This document shows positions 47,825-61,567 of a DNA stretch of 64,000 nucleotides, piece by piece. The notes beneath the pieces are model-generated. The model was not told where the DNA came from, searched no databases, and was given only the letters and a program-made list of their open reading frames with translations. The stretch is from Selaginella tamariscina (lineage: Eukaryota > Streptophyta > Lycopodiopsida > Selaginellales > Selaginellaceae): positions 1 to 64,000 of the forward strand of contig PUQB01000740.1 in the NCBI GenBank assembly GCA_003024785.1, read 5' to 3'. Each line of letters opens with the position of its first letter. Within the stretch, counting starts at the first letter, position 1. The position numbers and the translations under genes are program-made.

Positions 47825-48527
47825 TTATGAATTCAATATGTTACATACACATAGATTGAGTACATATGGAACATACATGTGTTTAACATAATGTTTTCGA
47901 TAACAAGTCTTTTTGTTGACTTTCTTACCTCCAATACATGCTTTCCATGTCCTAGGGTTCTTTTGCACAAGGTCTCCTCCTTGGGGGTACTCGTCAAATA
48001 CGGGTTCATCTCTGTGGTGTGGGGACTCATTATAGCCGTCACTCTGACCTACGTCTAGAGGGCGTGAAAAGCTTCCTTGTGTCATGTGTTAGCATACATA
48101 TCAATAAAATCGGAAGTTTTATAACATTTCCAAGGCACTTTGGTGTTGTAACGAGCCTTGGAATGCTAGTCTTTAAATGATCCATCTTGTCATGGATCAA
48201 GCACAGGTATTCGAATGGGCGTGAGACAGAAAGCATGAGGTGTGCATAGTACTGAGACCGGCAAGTTTGTTGTGCAATCATGTGGGCCTCCATCTTCTTT
48301 TGAATGGCAATGATCTCCACCAAGGTTTTTGCATAAGCCTCTGCAGGCTTCAATGATGTACAAGTGTCACACTTGGAAAAGCTAGAGTGTTTTGCAATCT
48401 CCACATTCTTAAAATAAGTATTCCATATATTGTTGAAGGTACGAGTGAAGATTGCTTGGAGCCCCATCAAACTGAGGCACTTGTTCACATGTTCACACAG
48501 CTTTAATTGAGTGTAGATTGAAGGCAA
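47825..48527 (-). pseudogene. Transposase relic, middle part, unit 4
   Basis: A 162-codon frame (48039-48527) through KCDTC and IHDKMDH ends with a shift at TGTCATGTG (about 48081; TGTCCATGTG in the other units). Confidence 0.6.
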
Positions 48528-48749
48528 AACCTAGAGTACCGCTGCAACACACCATACAAATATGGGTGTGTGGGAGTTAAATTGGGTTTGATTAAGGGTA
48601 TAGGGTCAATTGGATTAGGGTTTAGCATCATCAATGAATAAATGGCCGTCGGTTCTTGGATGCGCACGTGGAATCCTGGAAGCGTGCATGGAATCGTGGG
48701 TATTTAAGGAATGTCCTATGCCCTAGGTATTATTTGATCTCATTTTTTC

Positions 48750-49275
48750 ATGGCATATCCCGAGCTTCTTCCTGGCTTGCCGCAAGACATTGTGGAGGTA
48801 GAAATCCTGCCACGCTTATCCAGGAAATCTAGGTGCGTTGCGTGTTTAGTGTGTAAAGATTGGAAGAGAAGCATCGAACAACTGCCTCCTTTGCCGCCTC
48901 CTCACGGGGTTGTAGTTTACAATGAAGAGAAAACATGCTACCAATTTATTGAGTTCAGTGAAGATGGTGTGAAGTTCGATTTTGCTATATGCGGAAAGAT
49001 TGGACTTAAACCCATAGGCTACTATAATGAATGGCATTATTTGGGTATTTAAGCCATTTTGTTATTGTTACATGGACATGTGCAGTGGTAAACTTGAATG
49101 GAAAAATCTACCATGGAGGAATGAATTACACCTAAGTAATACATGGTCAAATGAATTATCCTTAATCTCTTTGATTGGAGAAGATGTAGTTTTAGTATAC
49201 AAAGGATTAAACGGTTTAAATCACCAAATAAACCATGGTGGTTTAGATCAACAAATTTTAAACCAATTTATATAA
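48750..49275 (+). pseudogene. F-box gene copy c, unit 4
   Basis: Same NEWHYLGI-stop lesion. Both halves are identical in length to those at 3711. Confidence 0.7.
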
Positions 49276-50289
49276 TGATTTTAAATTAAATTAAATACAT
49301 AAATTTAATCTTATATTCTTTAATTTTATAAATACTTTTTCAATTTATTTATTATAGAAATTATTAATAGGGTTTACTATTCATGAATAGTAAGAATCAT
49401 GGTTTAATCTAAAAATGTTAATCCATACGATCCTACTAAGAATGAGTGGATTAGGTGCAAGCAACAACGGAGGGTGCATAATATGCATGATTTGCAATGC
49501 CAGTAACATTGTGGAGATAGTTTCTACAATTGGCAATTTTTGCATGAGATGACGGGTACCGGCTACACCACTCATAGCGGACTTGGAAAGCTTAAGTTTG
49601 AGCTCTCCCAAGTGACAGTCACGACAAGCTGGATCCTTTCTTGTCAGCTTCTCGAAAAATAATTGCAATGCAATAACTTAATATTAATAAATTGTTGTTG
49701 TGTGTGTATGTAGTATGTATCAATATGTACATATGTATGTGTCTATCTATAAAAATGCACACACACATGCACCTCAGCCAGCATTTGTGCAACCTGCTTG
49801 TTGGAGGCTTGGCCCATGGAGCATGCAAATTTGGCCAAAACTGTTGTTAATGGTGTTGGTTCTAAAATAAATAGAACACTAACCACCACTTGAGCATGTG
49901 ACAAAGCATCTATCGAGCATGTTTACATATCATATGCTTCTTCTTCAAAATCGATTGCACCACCACATGATCACACATGGAAGAACCATAAAGATAAGCA
50001 TGAAATTTATGAATCTCAAACAATCATCAAACACTCCTTACTTGTAGTCAAATAATTGAGGTTCAGATTGCTAAGACTTAACTAACATATAAAATGAATT
50101 AGAAGTAGGAATTTCTTACATGAGATCAACACTCATATTCAATATTTAAAGCATTAATACAAAAATAAAGGGATGAAAGAAATCAAGGTAATGAAGAAAA
50201 TGGACAAAGTTAAGAGATGAATAAGAGATTAAAAAAATATTGACACTTAGAGACTAAGAGAAAGAAGAGAACTATAGTAAAGCATGAAA

Positions 50290-50725
50290 TGGAGTTGTTT
50301 CATCAGACAAATGAGAAACAAATTATGCCAAGTATGTGGCCTTGCCCAAGAACTATTGAAGCTCGTGATGTGTCTTTGACACAAAAACTCTTCCATCACG
50401 AGAAATAAAACTCTTAAATACTTGACAGAAGTTTAGCCAAACTTAATAAAATCATCCATTTGTGGTATAGGGTAGCTATTTGGTATTGTCACATAATTTG
50501 CAAGTCATAAATCTATTGTGAAATGCATGTCACAATTTACTTCCTTGATGATATGAGACTCAAAAGCCCAAGAACTACACAAAGGTTGCATCACACCTCG
50601 AGCTAACATATATTGAACAACTTGTGTCATAACCTTTCCCTCTCCCCTAAGTCAACGAAGCAAAGGGCTAATTGTATTTATGAAAGGGCCCCTGGTCATG
50701 ATGACCCAGGGTTGCTTGAGTCTTT
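50290..50725 (-). pseudogene. Ty3/gypsy reverse-transcriptase relic, unit 4
   Basis: Carries the same internal deletion as 5290-5706. It has lost a C (CTCTCCCCTAAG, about 50641) and an A (AATTGTATTTATG), so it is more broken. Confidence 0.65.
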
Positions 50726-51594
50726 CTCATATATCCCACATATCACACAATTTTTACACATGTTGTAATTCACTAGGTCAAAACTATGACAACTTGCGAC
50801 ATCTCTTGCTTCTTTGATAGTGATCAATGATGAATCAAAGCCTTGATTGGTGCTACATCCTACGTATCAATTCAATGTTAGTGTTGACTTCAATTCTTCT
50901 AGCAACAACAAGTTGTTACAAATCAAAAAACTGATTGGGCATTTTAGGGGCATGCATGTCCAAGGTTGTGAAGAAAGACTTTTTGTACCAAGGATAGTGC
51001 GTGCCCCTAAAATGCTGCGAGTTTAATTCTTTTAGTAAGAGGTTGGTGCATTGCCTAAGCAAGATTAACAAGGGAAATTGTATAAAATTGTACAATTATG
51101 TGTACAAAAGAATACAGATAGCTACGTTAATGCACAACATGCACTTGACATCATTTATTGATTGAATTTTGATATAAATATTTAAGTTATTCATTTTTAA
51201 GGAAACATTATAGATCCTCAAATTTTGAGTGTGAAAAGGCATGTGTATTAGCTTAAGTAAAGAATGACAATTGTGATACTCACAGAGAAACATGTGCACA
51301 AGGGTTGTTGTAGCCTAGGAAATTCTCTCTCACACGCACACGTGTGCAAAGATTAAATTACAATTGGTTAAGAGAACATATGTAGTTGATTCATGAACTT
51401 CAACTCGAGAAGCGTATTGAGCACATCTCTCAATCATCTCAAACTCTCCATGAAGTTTACAACAACTCAAGAGTGTACTCCACTCTATATCCTGGTTGAT
51501 AGTGGTTGACCATTGTCAAACATCTAGCTGGCGTGAGCGAGGAGAAGCAGAGGACATACAACGGGTGCAGACTAACAACTCAAATCCATATTTG

Positions 51595-52135
51595 TATCTC
51601 TCACAAGGGGTTTTTCATTTGTATTACTTTATTTCTTCAGATTTCCTCTTTCCTTGTTAGGAGCAACACTAAATTGGGTGTTATCATATAAAAAAAGCAT
51701 GACACAGCTGTGCTGTTTACAATCAAGTATTATAAACAAATTTAAAGTACTTATAAAGACTCACTCACTTACAATCAAAATTTAGGGTTTACATAAACAA
51801 ATTTATATTCTCTTTATAAATACATACTACTTTTATGAATCCATTAGGATTGCACTAGAATTTGTTAGGGATTTATCTTATTTACACATCCCATTTACTT
51901 CGAATTATCGATTAGCCGAGATTTCATATAATTCTCGATGGGGAATTAATCCCGCCAATGCTTCCCGCCTCTTAAAATGGTAGGCATGACTAATTTTGTC
52001 CACAACTTTCTGAATCAGGGAGAGGTGGCATGATTAATTCTGCCAATGCTTCCCCACCCACAACTTCTGAGGGTGACGAGATTAATCTGCCCACCATTTT
52101 AAGAAGTGGGGAAGCATTGACGGGATTAATCTAAA
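51595..52135 (+). repeat. P module 1, unit 4
   Basis: Matches 6540-7090. Confidence 0.6.
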
Positions 52136-52139
52136 CTCA

Positions 52140-53605
52140 ATTGAAGTTGTGTGAACATGTGAACAAGTGCCTCAGTTTGATGGGGGCTCCAAACAATCTA
52201 CACCAATACCTTGAACAACATATAGATTACTCAGTTTAAGATGTGGAGATTACAAAACACTCTTTTTTCAAGTGTGACACTTGTACATCATTAAAGATTG
52301 TAAATGCTTTTGTGCAAAACCCTTGGTGGAGATCATTGCCATTCAAAAGAAGATGGAGGCCCACATGATTGCACAATAAACTTGCCGATCTAATTACTAT
52401 GCACACTGCATGCTTTGTATGTCACACCCATTAAATACCTGTGCTTAATCCACGATAAGATTGATCATTGAAAGACCAACATTTTAAAGCTAGTTGCAAC
52501 ACCAAAGTGCCTTGGAAATGTCATGAAAATTTCGATTTCATTAACAAGTGTGTTAACACATGGACATGATTGTGAATCATATGGACACTTTTCATTTCCA
52601 TAATGGTTTAACGACTCCAATTTCACTATTGGGTTGTTAAATATGTGTTTTAGAAACCTTAAAGCCCATTCACAAACAAGTCTTATGGGTGATTTCAAAG
52701 TGAAAAACAACACCTCCAACCTTTACACAATGCTCTCATGAACACATTTGCACTTGAGGCTACTTGGGAATATGGGAGGCACTGTCAGTAGCCTGCACAA
52801 AAAAATGATGGCCCGATTGAGAGTTCCAGTTTATTGTAGGGATCTAACTCAGACAGTACAAGTGTTATCAACATCAAACTAGCTTCCTCGTGATTTGCTT
52901 TTACAAATTGACAATTGTGCATGCAAGAACAAAAATAAGTAAATCATTTTAGTTAAGGGTTTCTCAAGCTCATACTTACTTTTATTTTCTATATACGTAT
53001 TAGCATACTTGTCAATGTTTGTTGCCAAAGCTGTGTTTAAAACAATCACACTTAGTTTTCTTATGGTTGGTGACATTCATGAAGATATTAATGCATTCTT
53101 TAGCAAGGTCTCCAACTCTACAAAATGGAAAGTGCACTTACCTTACCACATATGATGGATCTTTTTGAAAATTGCATCTTCAAAAAAATTATGCTCTACT
53201 CATAATTGAGGTGCCAAACTTCAAAAAGTTTCTTAAAGAGTATATCAAAGAGAGAAGCGATTCTTTAACTGGTCACTTTGTACAACAACAATTCTTCTTC
53301 TCCACAGGAGATGTTATACCTAATATGTAATACAAGTTACAGCCATCCATCAGAACAAGAGTGGTTACTCAAAGAGGACTTAATGCTCTTCAAAAGTGGA
53401 AAGCCACTTCTCCCAAAGGGATAACTAACGGGATAACTAGACCTTATTTCACAAAGTGCCCAACTCAAGAAAAAAAGTTTATTATTGATGACCTCAAAAA
53501 GTATGTGACATGGGTTCAAAAATTGATGCTAAAAAATTGTGATGAGGTGACTGGTTACTCAGAACTATATAAGCATATGATTAACAATTGTAAGATTGCT
53601 ATTTG
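52140..53605 (+). pseudogene. Transposase relic, middle and C-terminal parts, unit 4
   Basis: Matches 7090-8560. The IDNCACKNKNK block (about 52908-52940) is intact. The C-terminal frame 53361-53606 (VVTQRGLNALQKW to YKHMINNC) is the longest of the four copies and carries a small duplication (ACTAACGGGATAAC) not in unit 1. Confidence 0.6.
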
Positions 53606-53609
53606 AGAG

Positions 53610-54690
53610 AGTCATTTTCAATTACAAGATTATTGTAAATTGTAATTAAATATATTGTCAATGGTCTAGTATAATAACTTCCTTACTTAATTACTGTCTA
53701 GTTTAATAACTTCCGTAATTAAATATTAAAATGTGCTGGTTTTGCTGATCCTAAGTAACAGACATTATTTCTTTGCTAGTGTATTGTAACATACTACATA
53801 ATCGCATGGTACATACTTGCATATTTTTTCATGATTTATTTATAAACCCATACATTAGTGAATCATATGAGTTGTTTCCAATCAACCAATCACTATTTAC
53901 AATTGACTCATTAACTTTCTGCTAACTCAACTTTAAAACTCATAAAAAAGTTAGCCTTGTACACTCTTCTTATTTATAAATAAATATCCTTGTTTATAAT
54001 TTCAATCATTTTAAAATTAAAAATAAAATATATTTACCTTATATTTTATGTTTAAATTATAACATTTAAGGAAAAATACTATATTTAAATAAGAAACTTT
54101 ATAAATAAATTCTATATATAAGTATTGTATTCATTTAAATTTTCTAATAATTAAATCTAGTATTTAGCCTTGCCTTGTCCACATGAGGTTATTCATTGTA
54201 ATGACTAAATTTAATTTAATCTCATATTTTATAAATTAACATGTTTTTGCATTTCTACTTATTCCATTCTTACTTCCCTTATCATTACTTCTCAACTTGA
54301 TTAGGCTCCTACATTTTTTTATACTCTAATAAAAAATAAACAAGAGATAATTAAAATGGTTAAATGTTACTCTTATAATAGCATTCTCAACAGTTAGAGT
54401 TGACAACCACATGGGTAGGGTCGGGGAGAATACTGCATTTCATATACATATATAGTTAACTATAAGAAAATCCTAAAATAGAGCATCTATGAGGTTTAAG
54501 ATGTATATAAATAACAAGGGTACATATAACAGTATAAGAAAGAGTCTCCTTTTTAACTTATAAAAGTTAAGGTATGGAATATAAATAAAGCATTCTTAAA
54601 TGCAATGTGTGAAAATATACATTAAGTAAAATACAATTTAACATTAGTTTGCATATATAAATGTAAGAGTACCTCTGCAACACACCATAC
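53610..54690 (-). repeat. Block X, inverted, unit 4
   Basis: Matches 8570-9640. Confidence 0.85.
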
Positions 54691-54747
54691 AAATATGAGT
54701 GTGTGGGTGTCAAATTGGGTTTGATTAAGGGTACATGGTCAATTGGA

Positions 54748-54841
54748 TTAGGGTTTAGCATCATCAATGAATGAATGGCCGTCGGTTCTTGGATGCACGC
54801 GTGGAATCTTGGAAGCGTGCATGGAATCGTGGGTATTTAAG
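54748..54841 (+). promoter_or_regulatory. Putative promoter of F-box d, unit 4
   Basis: Telo-box complement TTAGGGTTT (54748-54756) and TATTTAAG (54834-54841), with spacing identical to the unit 2 copy. Confidence 0.45.
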
Positions 54842-54882
54842 GAATGTCCTATGCCCTAGGTATTATTTAATCTCATTTTTTC

Positions 54883-55404
54883 ATGGCATATCCCCAGCTT
54901 CTTCCTGGCTTGCCGCAAGACATTGTGGAGGTGGAAATCCTGCCACGCTTATCCAGGAAATCCAGGTGCGTTGCGTGTTTAGTGTGTAAAGATTGGAAGA
55001 GAAGCATAGAACAACTGCCTCCTTTGCCACCTCCTCATGGGGTTATAGTTTACAATGAAGAGAAAACATGTTACCAATTTATCGAGTTTGGTGAAGATGG
55101 TATGAAGTTTGATTTTGTTATGTGTGGAAAGATTGGACTTAAACAAATAGGCTACTGTAATGGCATGGTATGGGTATTTAAGCCATTTTGTTATTGTTAC
55201 ATGGACATGTACAGTGGTAAACTTGAATGGAAAAATCTATCATGGAGGAACGAATTACACTTAAGTACTACATGGTCAAATGACTTATCCTTAATCTCGT
55301 TGATTGGAGAGGATGCAGTTTTAGTATACGAAGGATTGAACGGTTTAAATCACCAAATAAATTATGGTGGTTTAGATCAACAAATTTTAAACCAATTTAT
55401 ATAA
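54883..55404 (+). CDS. Short F-box protein, copy d, unit 4 (intact)
   Basis: An intact 173-codon ORF giving the same protein as 25822-26343, with only a silent difference seen near the start (GCCGCAAG for GCCACAAG). Preservation of two identical proteins could mean selection or merely a recent duplication. An alternative upstream frame (54771-54989) begins with MNGRRFLDARVESW and overlaps the start, but it reads through promoter sequence and is less likely to be used. Confidence 0.7.
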   Translation: MAYPQLLPGLPQDIVEVEILPRLSRKSRCVACLVCKDWKRSIEQLPPLPPPHGVIVYNEEKTCYQFIEFGEDGMKFDFVMCGKIGLKQIGYCNGMVWVFKPFCYCYMDMYSGKLEWKNLSWRNELHLSTTWSNDLSLISLIGEDAVLVYEGLNGLNHQINYGGLDQQILNQFI

Positions 55405-55899
55405 TGATTTTAAATTAAATTAAATACATAAATTTAATCTTATATTTTTTAATTTTATAAATACTTTTTCAATTTATTCATTAAGAAATTATTAATAGTG
55501 TTTACTATTCATGAATGTTAATCCATACACGATCCTATGAAGAATGAGTGGCTTAGGTGCAAGCAACAAGGGCGCATAATATGCATGATTTGCAATGCCA
55601 GTAACATTGTAGGGATAGTTTCTACAGTTGGCAATTTTTACATGAGATGACGGATATCGGCTACATCACTCGAACTTGGAGAGCTTGAGTTTGAACTCTC
55701 CCAAGTGACAGTCACGACAAGTTGGATTCTTTCTTGTCAGCTTCTCGAAAAACAATTGCAATGCAATAACTTATTAATAAATTGTTGTTGTTGTGTGTAT
55801 GTAGTATGTATCAATATGTACATATGTATGTGTCTATCTATATAAAATGTGCACACGCACACACCTCAACCACATTTGTGCAACCTGCTTGTTGGATAT

Positions 55900-56262
55900 T
55901 AATTCCACCACCCTTCTCCGTCTCAGACAAAAGTGGCCAGGATTGATTTGGCCCACCAGATTAGGAGACAAAGAAGGATGGCGGGATTAATCCCACCACC
56001 CCTTCCATGCATGTTGGGCGAGATTAATCCCGCCCACGACACTCTCATATGCATAATGATGGTGGGCGGGATTAATCATGCCCCACACTCATTGAGACAT
56101 GAAGGGTGCCCCTTCCATGACCAGTGAAGGGGATTAATTCTCCCACCACCTCCACGCCTCCTCAAACAGTCGAGCCCACCAGGCATAGAAGAGTCGGTGG
56201 GATTAATTCGCCACCCTTTATGTCTCAATGAGTGTGGGGCGGGATTAATCCCACCTACCAGG
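55900..56262. repeat. Palindrome array I, unit 4
   Basis: Matches 10850-11205. Confidence 0.85.
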
Positions 56263-56315
56263 CATGGAAATATGACATAATAATATTAAAAAACATTTGA
56301 AAACAATCATAACAC

Positions 56316-56346
<31 letters not shown>

Positions 56347-57310
56347 ATATAAAATCTTTATACTAATATAAACTAAATCCATAATTTCTAATATAATATA
56401 AATTTACTCTAAACACTAAACATGTGTAAGTCCCAGTGTATAGTGTGTGTAACTATAAATGTTTGATTTGGGATTTAAACTTTAAATCATAAATACAAAG
56501 CTAGATGCTTTATTTATATCGTGATCCACTCATCGGCTTGTGCATGTGTGTGCATATGTATCTTTGTAAGTGCTACTAATGTGTGTGCACGTGTATATGT
56601 AAATTTTTTATTGTGTTTATATATGTGTGCAACAGAAACGAATTAAAGTGAAAATGATATTAATATACACACTATGAACATAATATTATATCATTTTATC
56701 TAATATATAGTCATATATAGTTTTAATAATATATATTAATTTAATATTAATAATAAGGTTTAACAGTAAATATTCAAAATAATAAGAAATTAATTGAGAA
56801 AATCCCATTAATATATACAAATGTAGAATAATTACTGAAATAATTAACTAATTTAATGTTTAATATTGGAATATTCTTGGAATAATAAGAAAATAAAAGA
56901 ATATCCCATTAATATAAAGAAATGTAGATTAATTACTCGAATAATTAAGAAAATAATATTAATAAACACACTATGAATATATTATAAATGATACATAATA
57001 ATATATCAATTTATTTATTGTATAGTATATATATAATATATACTTAATAATATATACTAGAATATTAAGAATGTAGAATAATTCTTAAAATTTCATAATA
57101 TTAAACAACTTGAATCACTTGAATCATATTAAATGTAATTTATAAAAATAATTGGAATTAAAGAGTATATATGTTAGAGTGTCGGTTATTTGTGTTAACT
57201 CATCTTAAATTTTATTTTATTTTATTTTCAAAAATTTAAAATTATGACATAAGTATTATTAGTCTAACATGTAAATTTAAAAATGCATTTAATTCCTATT
57301 CAAATTCAGA
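56263..57310. other. AT-rich tract, unit 4
   Basis: Matches 11206-12310. The (TA)n run is about 27 bp (56319-56345). A segment of about 10 bases (TATGATAATC) is lost near 56856. No gene is seen. Confidence 0.7.
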
Positions 57311-58260
57311 TCTGGTTTTTTCTTCAGCAAGGATTTCTTCATTTCTGTAATTTTCTCTCTTTAAATCTTCTTTTTTCTTAATAATGACCTAAGGAGCGAC
57401 ATTAAATTAGGTGCTATTGTTTATAAAAAAGCACAACGCCTTCAATGCTGTTTACAAGTAAGTATTATAAACAAATTTAGAAATACTTATAAAAATTCAC
57501 TTCTTACATTCTCTCTTAAAATTAAAATTTAAAGGTTTAGGAATCCATTAGCATTACATTATATTTCATTAGGGATTTATCTCGTTTACACATCCTTTTC
57601 ACTTAAAATTCTCAGTTAGCCGAGGCAACGAGATTAATCCGGCCATTTTTTTTTTGCCTCTTTAAAACTCTTTAAAACATGAAAGCCGTGGCATGATTAA
57701 TCCGGCCAATGCCCCGCCTCTTAGAAAGGGCAGCGGGATTAATTTTGCAAACAACTCTTGAAATAATGAAGAGTTAATAAAATTTATTATAAAGAATTAT
57801 TGGCGGGATCAATCCTGCCCATCATTCTAAGAGGCAGAGAAGGGGTGGCGGGATTAATCTCGCCACCACTTCCCTGTTTTAGATATTTGTGGGCAAGATT
57901 TATCCTGCCGACCAGTTTAGGAGGCAGGGAAGCATTGACGAGATTAATCCTGCCACTCCCTTGAGATCTCTCTGAAATCATAACTTCGAGAGGATTATTC
58001 CCGCCACCTATTCCCCATCGGTAAGAGTTGTGATGGGATTAATCCCGCCAACTCTCTCCAACAAGGAGTAGCCAGCGGTGGGATTAATCCCGCCAACTTT
58101 CTTCAACGAGGAAGAGTCAGTAGTGGGATTAATCCCGCCGCTTTCTTTGACGAGGAAGAGTTGGCGACATGATTGAACCCGCCAACTCTCTCCAACGAGG
58201 AAGTAGTGGGCGGGATTAATCATGCCCACCATTTTATTAGGCAGGGAAGGGGTGGCGGAT
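57310..58260. repeat. P module 2 and palindrome array II, unit 4
   Basis: Matches 12310-13315 but has lost one repeat: the copies at 13027 and 13073 of unit 1 are merged into one at about 58033. This shows loss of a whole palindrome-plus-spacer unit. Confidence 0.85.
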
Positions 58261-58419
58261 TAATCTTGCCACCAATTCTATTAATCAAGCATGATAATCT
58301 ATAGTTATACATAATTATATATTATTGCACACACATATATATTAAGCACCCTCGATTTAGATTTTTTGGAAATATTACATAAATAAATATCATAAATAAC
58401 ACAATTATTTATGTGTAGG

Positions 58420-59530
58420 ATAATATGTTTAATACTGGAGATAAAGTATGTCTTCTTCGGAACAACGAGATAGTTGGCACTTGAATTGTGGAAGTTCGAG
58501 ATGATAATGCGTTGTGTACAATATTGCCTAAGGATCTTATGTGTATGTATGGGTGAACACCATTTGCAAGCATGTTAAGGTTCCTAAAATGGAATTTGAA
58601 GAGGGTTCTCCTGTATTGTAGAATGTAGATGAATTAAAAGCTGATACAGAATATGTAGAGTCACAAATAAATAGTAGTACGAGTTCACCAAATGATGGCT
58701 TGCCTGCTGTAATGGACGAGATGATTCTTTTTCTTCATGAGATTGAGATTGGGAGAGGCATCATCACAGTTATAAATCCAATAGAAGCCGTATCAAAGAG
58801 AAACTAGGGGCCTACTTCGTGGGTGTAGTTGTGACAGAGGTTTCACCTAATGGCACATTGCATCTTGGATCCCTCGTGAGGTGCGAACATATGAATTAAG
58901 ACGGCGAGATGGTTGAACATATTCAGGGTTGGATTTCAATAATAATAACTCGAAAGAACAACCCATATTTGAAGAGGTTTCTTGCATTGGTCCTATAGTA
59001 AAAAAAAGGCGATTCATGGGTTGCAGATCTGCCCTTACAAGTTTTAGCAAGACGGTCAAGATCGATCTTACATCTTCGACAAGTGTTACTAGCATTTCCA
59101 CGATTGACTGCTGCAAGAAAAAGTATTGTCAAATGGCAAACCGGAATGAAATTACCCAATGTAGACATGTCTTTTGTATGCTCACCCAAAAGAAAAGGCA
59201 TGAGTTTGTATATGCTGCACTAACTGGGTGTATTAATAAAATGGCCTTGGACACAGGTTATCAGAGTACATCCATGGTATTTAATAAGGTGGCCATTTAC
59301 TTCAAAGCTTGGTACACTATATATGGGATCCCAAAAACCACGTTCTACTGTCAAAGGGATGAGTGGCTAGATGGAGCGTGCACCTCAGTATACGAGAACA
59401 CTCGCCTAGTCAAAACCCACTCTCACATTATGGAAGCCATACAGATACTTAAGGCTTTTGTACAAGCAAATGCAAACAGGATGCCTCACAAATGCCAAAC
59501 CACAAATGCAGGGGTTAAGAAAAATTTCAT
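58420..59530 (+). pseudogene. Transposase relic, N-terminal part, unit 4 (best preserved)
   Basis: A 214-codon frame (58929-59573) runs unbroken through CIGPIVKK, CCKKKYCQMANRNEITQC, RHEFVYAALTGC, VAIYFKAWYTIYGIPKTTF, AIQILKAFVQANANRMPHKC and on into block X sequence. The first ~500 bp (58420-58925) is broken. A Cys-rich block followed by the YGI-x-KTTF block fits the N-terminal half of DUF7869-type transposon ORFs. Lack of the rest makes it non-functional alone. Confidence 0.6.
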
Positions 59531-60035
59531 ACATTTATATATGCAAACTAATGTTAAATTAAATTTTACTTAATGTATATTTTCACACATTGCATTTAAG
59601 AATGCTTTATTTATATTCCATACCTTAACTTTTATAAGTTTAGGATTTTCTTATAGTTAACTATATATGTATATGAAATGCAGTATTCTCCCCGACCCTA
59701 CCCATGTGGTTGTCAACTCTAACTGTTGAGAATGCTATTATAAGAGTAACATTTAACCATTTTAATTATCTCTTGTTTATTTTTTAATAAATTATAAAAA
59801 AATGTAGGAGCCTAATCAAGTTGAGAAGTAATGATAAGGGAAGTAAGAATGGAATAAGTAGAAATGTAAAAACATGTTAACTTGTAAAACATGAGATTAA
59901 ATTAAATTTAATCATTATGATGAAGTTAATCAAGGAAGTTATTAAATTATATAGTAATTAAGTAAGGATATTAAACTAGACCATTGACACATATATTTAA
60001 TTACAATTTACAATAATCATGTAACCAAATTTCCA
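59530..60035 (+). repeat. Block X, shortened direct copy, unit 4
   Basis: Matches 14562-15050. Confidence 0.75.
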
Positions 60036-60580
60036 TGCTCCACGAGCCAAGCCTCCAACAAGCAGGTTGCACAAATGCTGGCTGAGGTGCGTGTGCGTGT
60101 GCACGTTTTATATAGATAGACACATACATATGTACATATTGATACATACTACATACACACAACAACAACAATTTATTAATAAGTTATTGCATTGCAATTG
60201 TTTTTTGAGAAGCTACAAGAAAGGATCCAGCTTGTCGTGACTGTTGCCTAGGAGTGCTCAAACTCAGGCTCTCCAAGTCCGGTACAAGTGATGTAGCTGG
60301 TATCCGTCATCTTATGCAAAAATTGCCAACTGTAGAAACTATCCCCACAATGTTACTGGCATTACAAATCATGCATATTATGCGCCCTTGTTGCTTGCAC
60401 CTAAGCCACTCATTCTTCGTAGGATCGTATGGATTAACATTTTTAAATTAAAACCATGGTTTTTACTATTCATGAATAGTAAACCCTATTAATAATTTCT
60501 ATAATGAATAAATTGAAAAAGTATTTATAAAATTAAAAAAAATAGGATTAAATTTATGTATTTGATTTAATTTAAAATCA

Positions 60581-61095
60581 TTATATAAATTGGTTTAAAA
60601 TTTGTTGATCTAAATCACCATGGTTTATTTGGTGATTTAAGCCGTTTAATCCTTTGTATACTAAAACTGCATCCTCCCAATCAACGAGATTAAGAATAAT
60701 TCATTTGACCATGTAGTACTTAAGTGTAATTCGTTCCTCCATGGTAGATTTTCCATCCATTGCACATGTCCATGTAACAATAACAAAATGGCTTAAATAC
60801 CTAGATAATGCCATTCATTATAGTAGCCAATGGGTTTAAGTCCAATCTTTCCGCATATAGCAAAATCGAACTTCACACCATCTTCACCGAACTCAATAAA
60901 CTGGTAGCATGTTTTCTCTTCATTGTAAACTACATCCCCGTGAGGAGGCGGCAAAGGAGGCAGTTGTTCGATGCTTCTCTTCCAATCTTTACACACTAAA
61001 CACGCAACGCACCTAGATTTCCTGGATAAGCGTGGTAGGATTTCTACCTCCACAATGTCTTGCGGCAAGCCAGGAAGAAGCTCGGCATATGCCAT
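60581..61095 (-). pseudogene. F-box gene copy a, unit 4/5 junction
   Basis: Same two-frame structure as 15612-16127. An extra base is missing in TCCTCCCAATC (about 60673), so the C-terminal half is also broken. Confidence 0.7.
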
Positions 61096-61194
61096 GAGAA
61101 AATGAGATCAAATAATACCTAGGGCATAGGACATTCCTTAAATACCCACGATTCCACGCGCGCATCCAAGAACCGACAGCCATTCATTCATTGA

Positions 61195-61540
61195 TGATGC
61201 TAAACCCTAATCCAATTGACCTTATACCCTTAATCAAACCCAATTTAACACCCACACACCCATATTTGTATGGTGTGTTGCAGAGGTACTCTTACATTTA
61301 TATATGCAAACTAATGTTAAATTAAATTTTACTTAATGTATATTTTCACACATTGCATTTAAAAATGCTTTATTTATATTCCATACCTTAACTTTTATAA
61401 GTTAAAAAAGAGACTCTTTCTTATATTGTTATATGTACCCTTGTTATTTATATACATCTTAAACCTCATAGATGCTCTATTTTAGGATTTCCTTATAATT
61501 AATTATATATGTATATGAAATGTAGTATTCTCCCCGATGT
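61195..61540 (+). repeat. Block X, truncated, unit 5
   Basis: Starts like the other direct X blocks but ends with GAAATGTAGTATTCTCCCCGA. That ending resembles the shortened X at 14706 rather than the full X, so it is a hybrid. Confidence 0.7.
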
Positions 61541-61567
61541 ATAAGAAAATGTATAAATAAATGTATA

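Larger units (their letters stand above)
44936..60978. repeat. 16-kb tandem unit, copy 4 (complete)
   Basis: A full-length match to 1-16011 (16,043 bp). Its main differences are a 109-bp insertion (46852-46960) and a shorter (TA)n run. Confidence 0.9.
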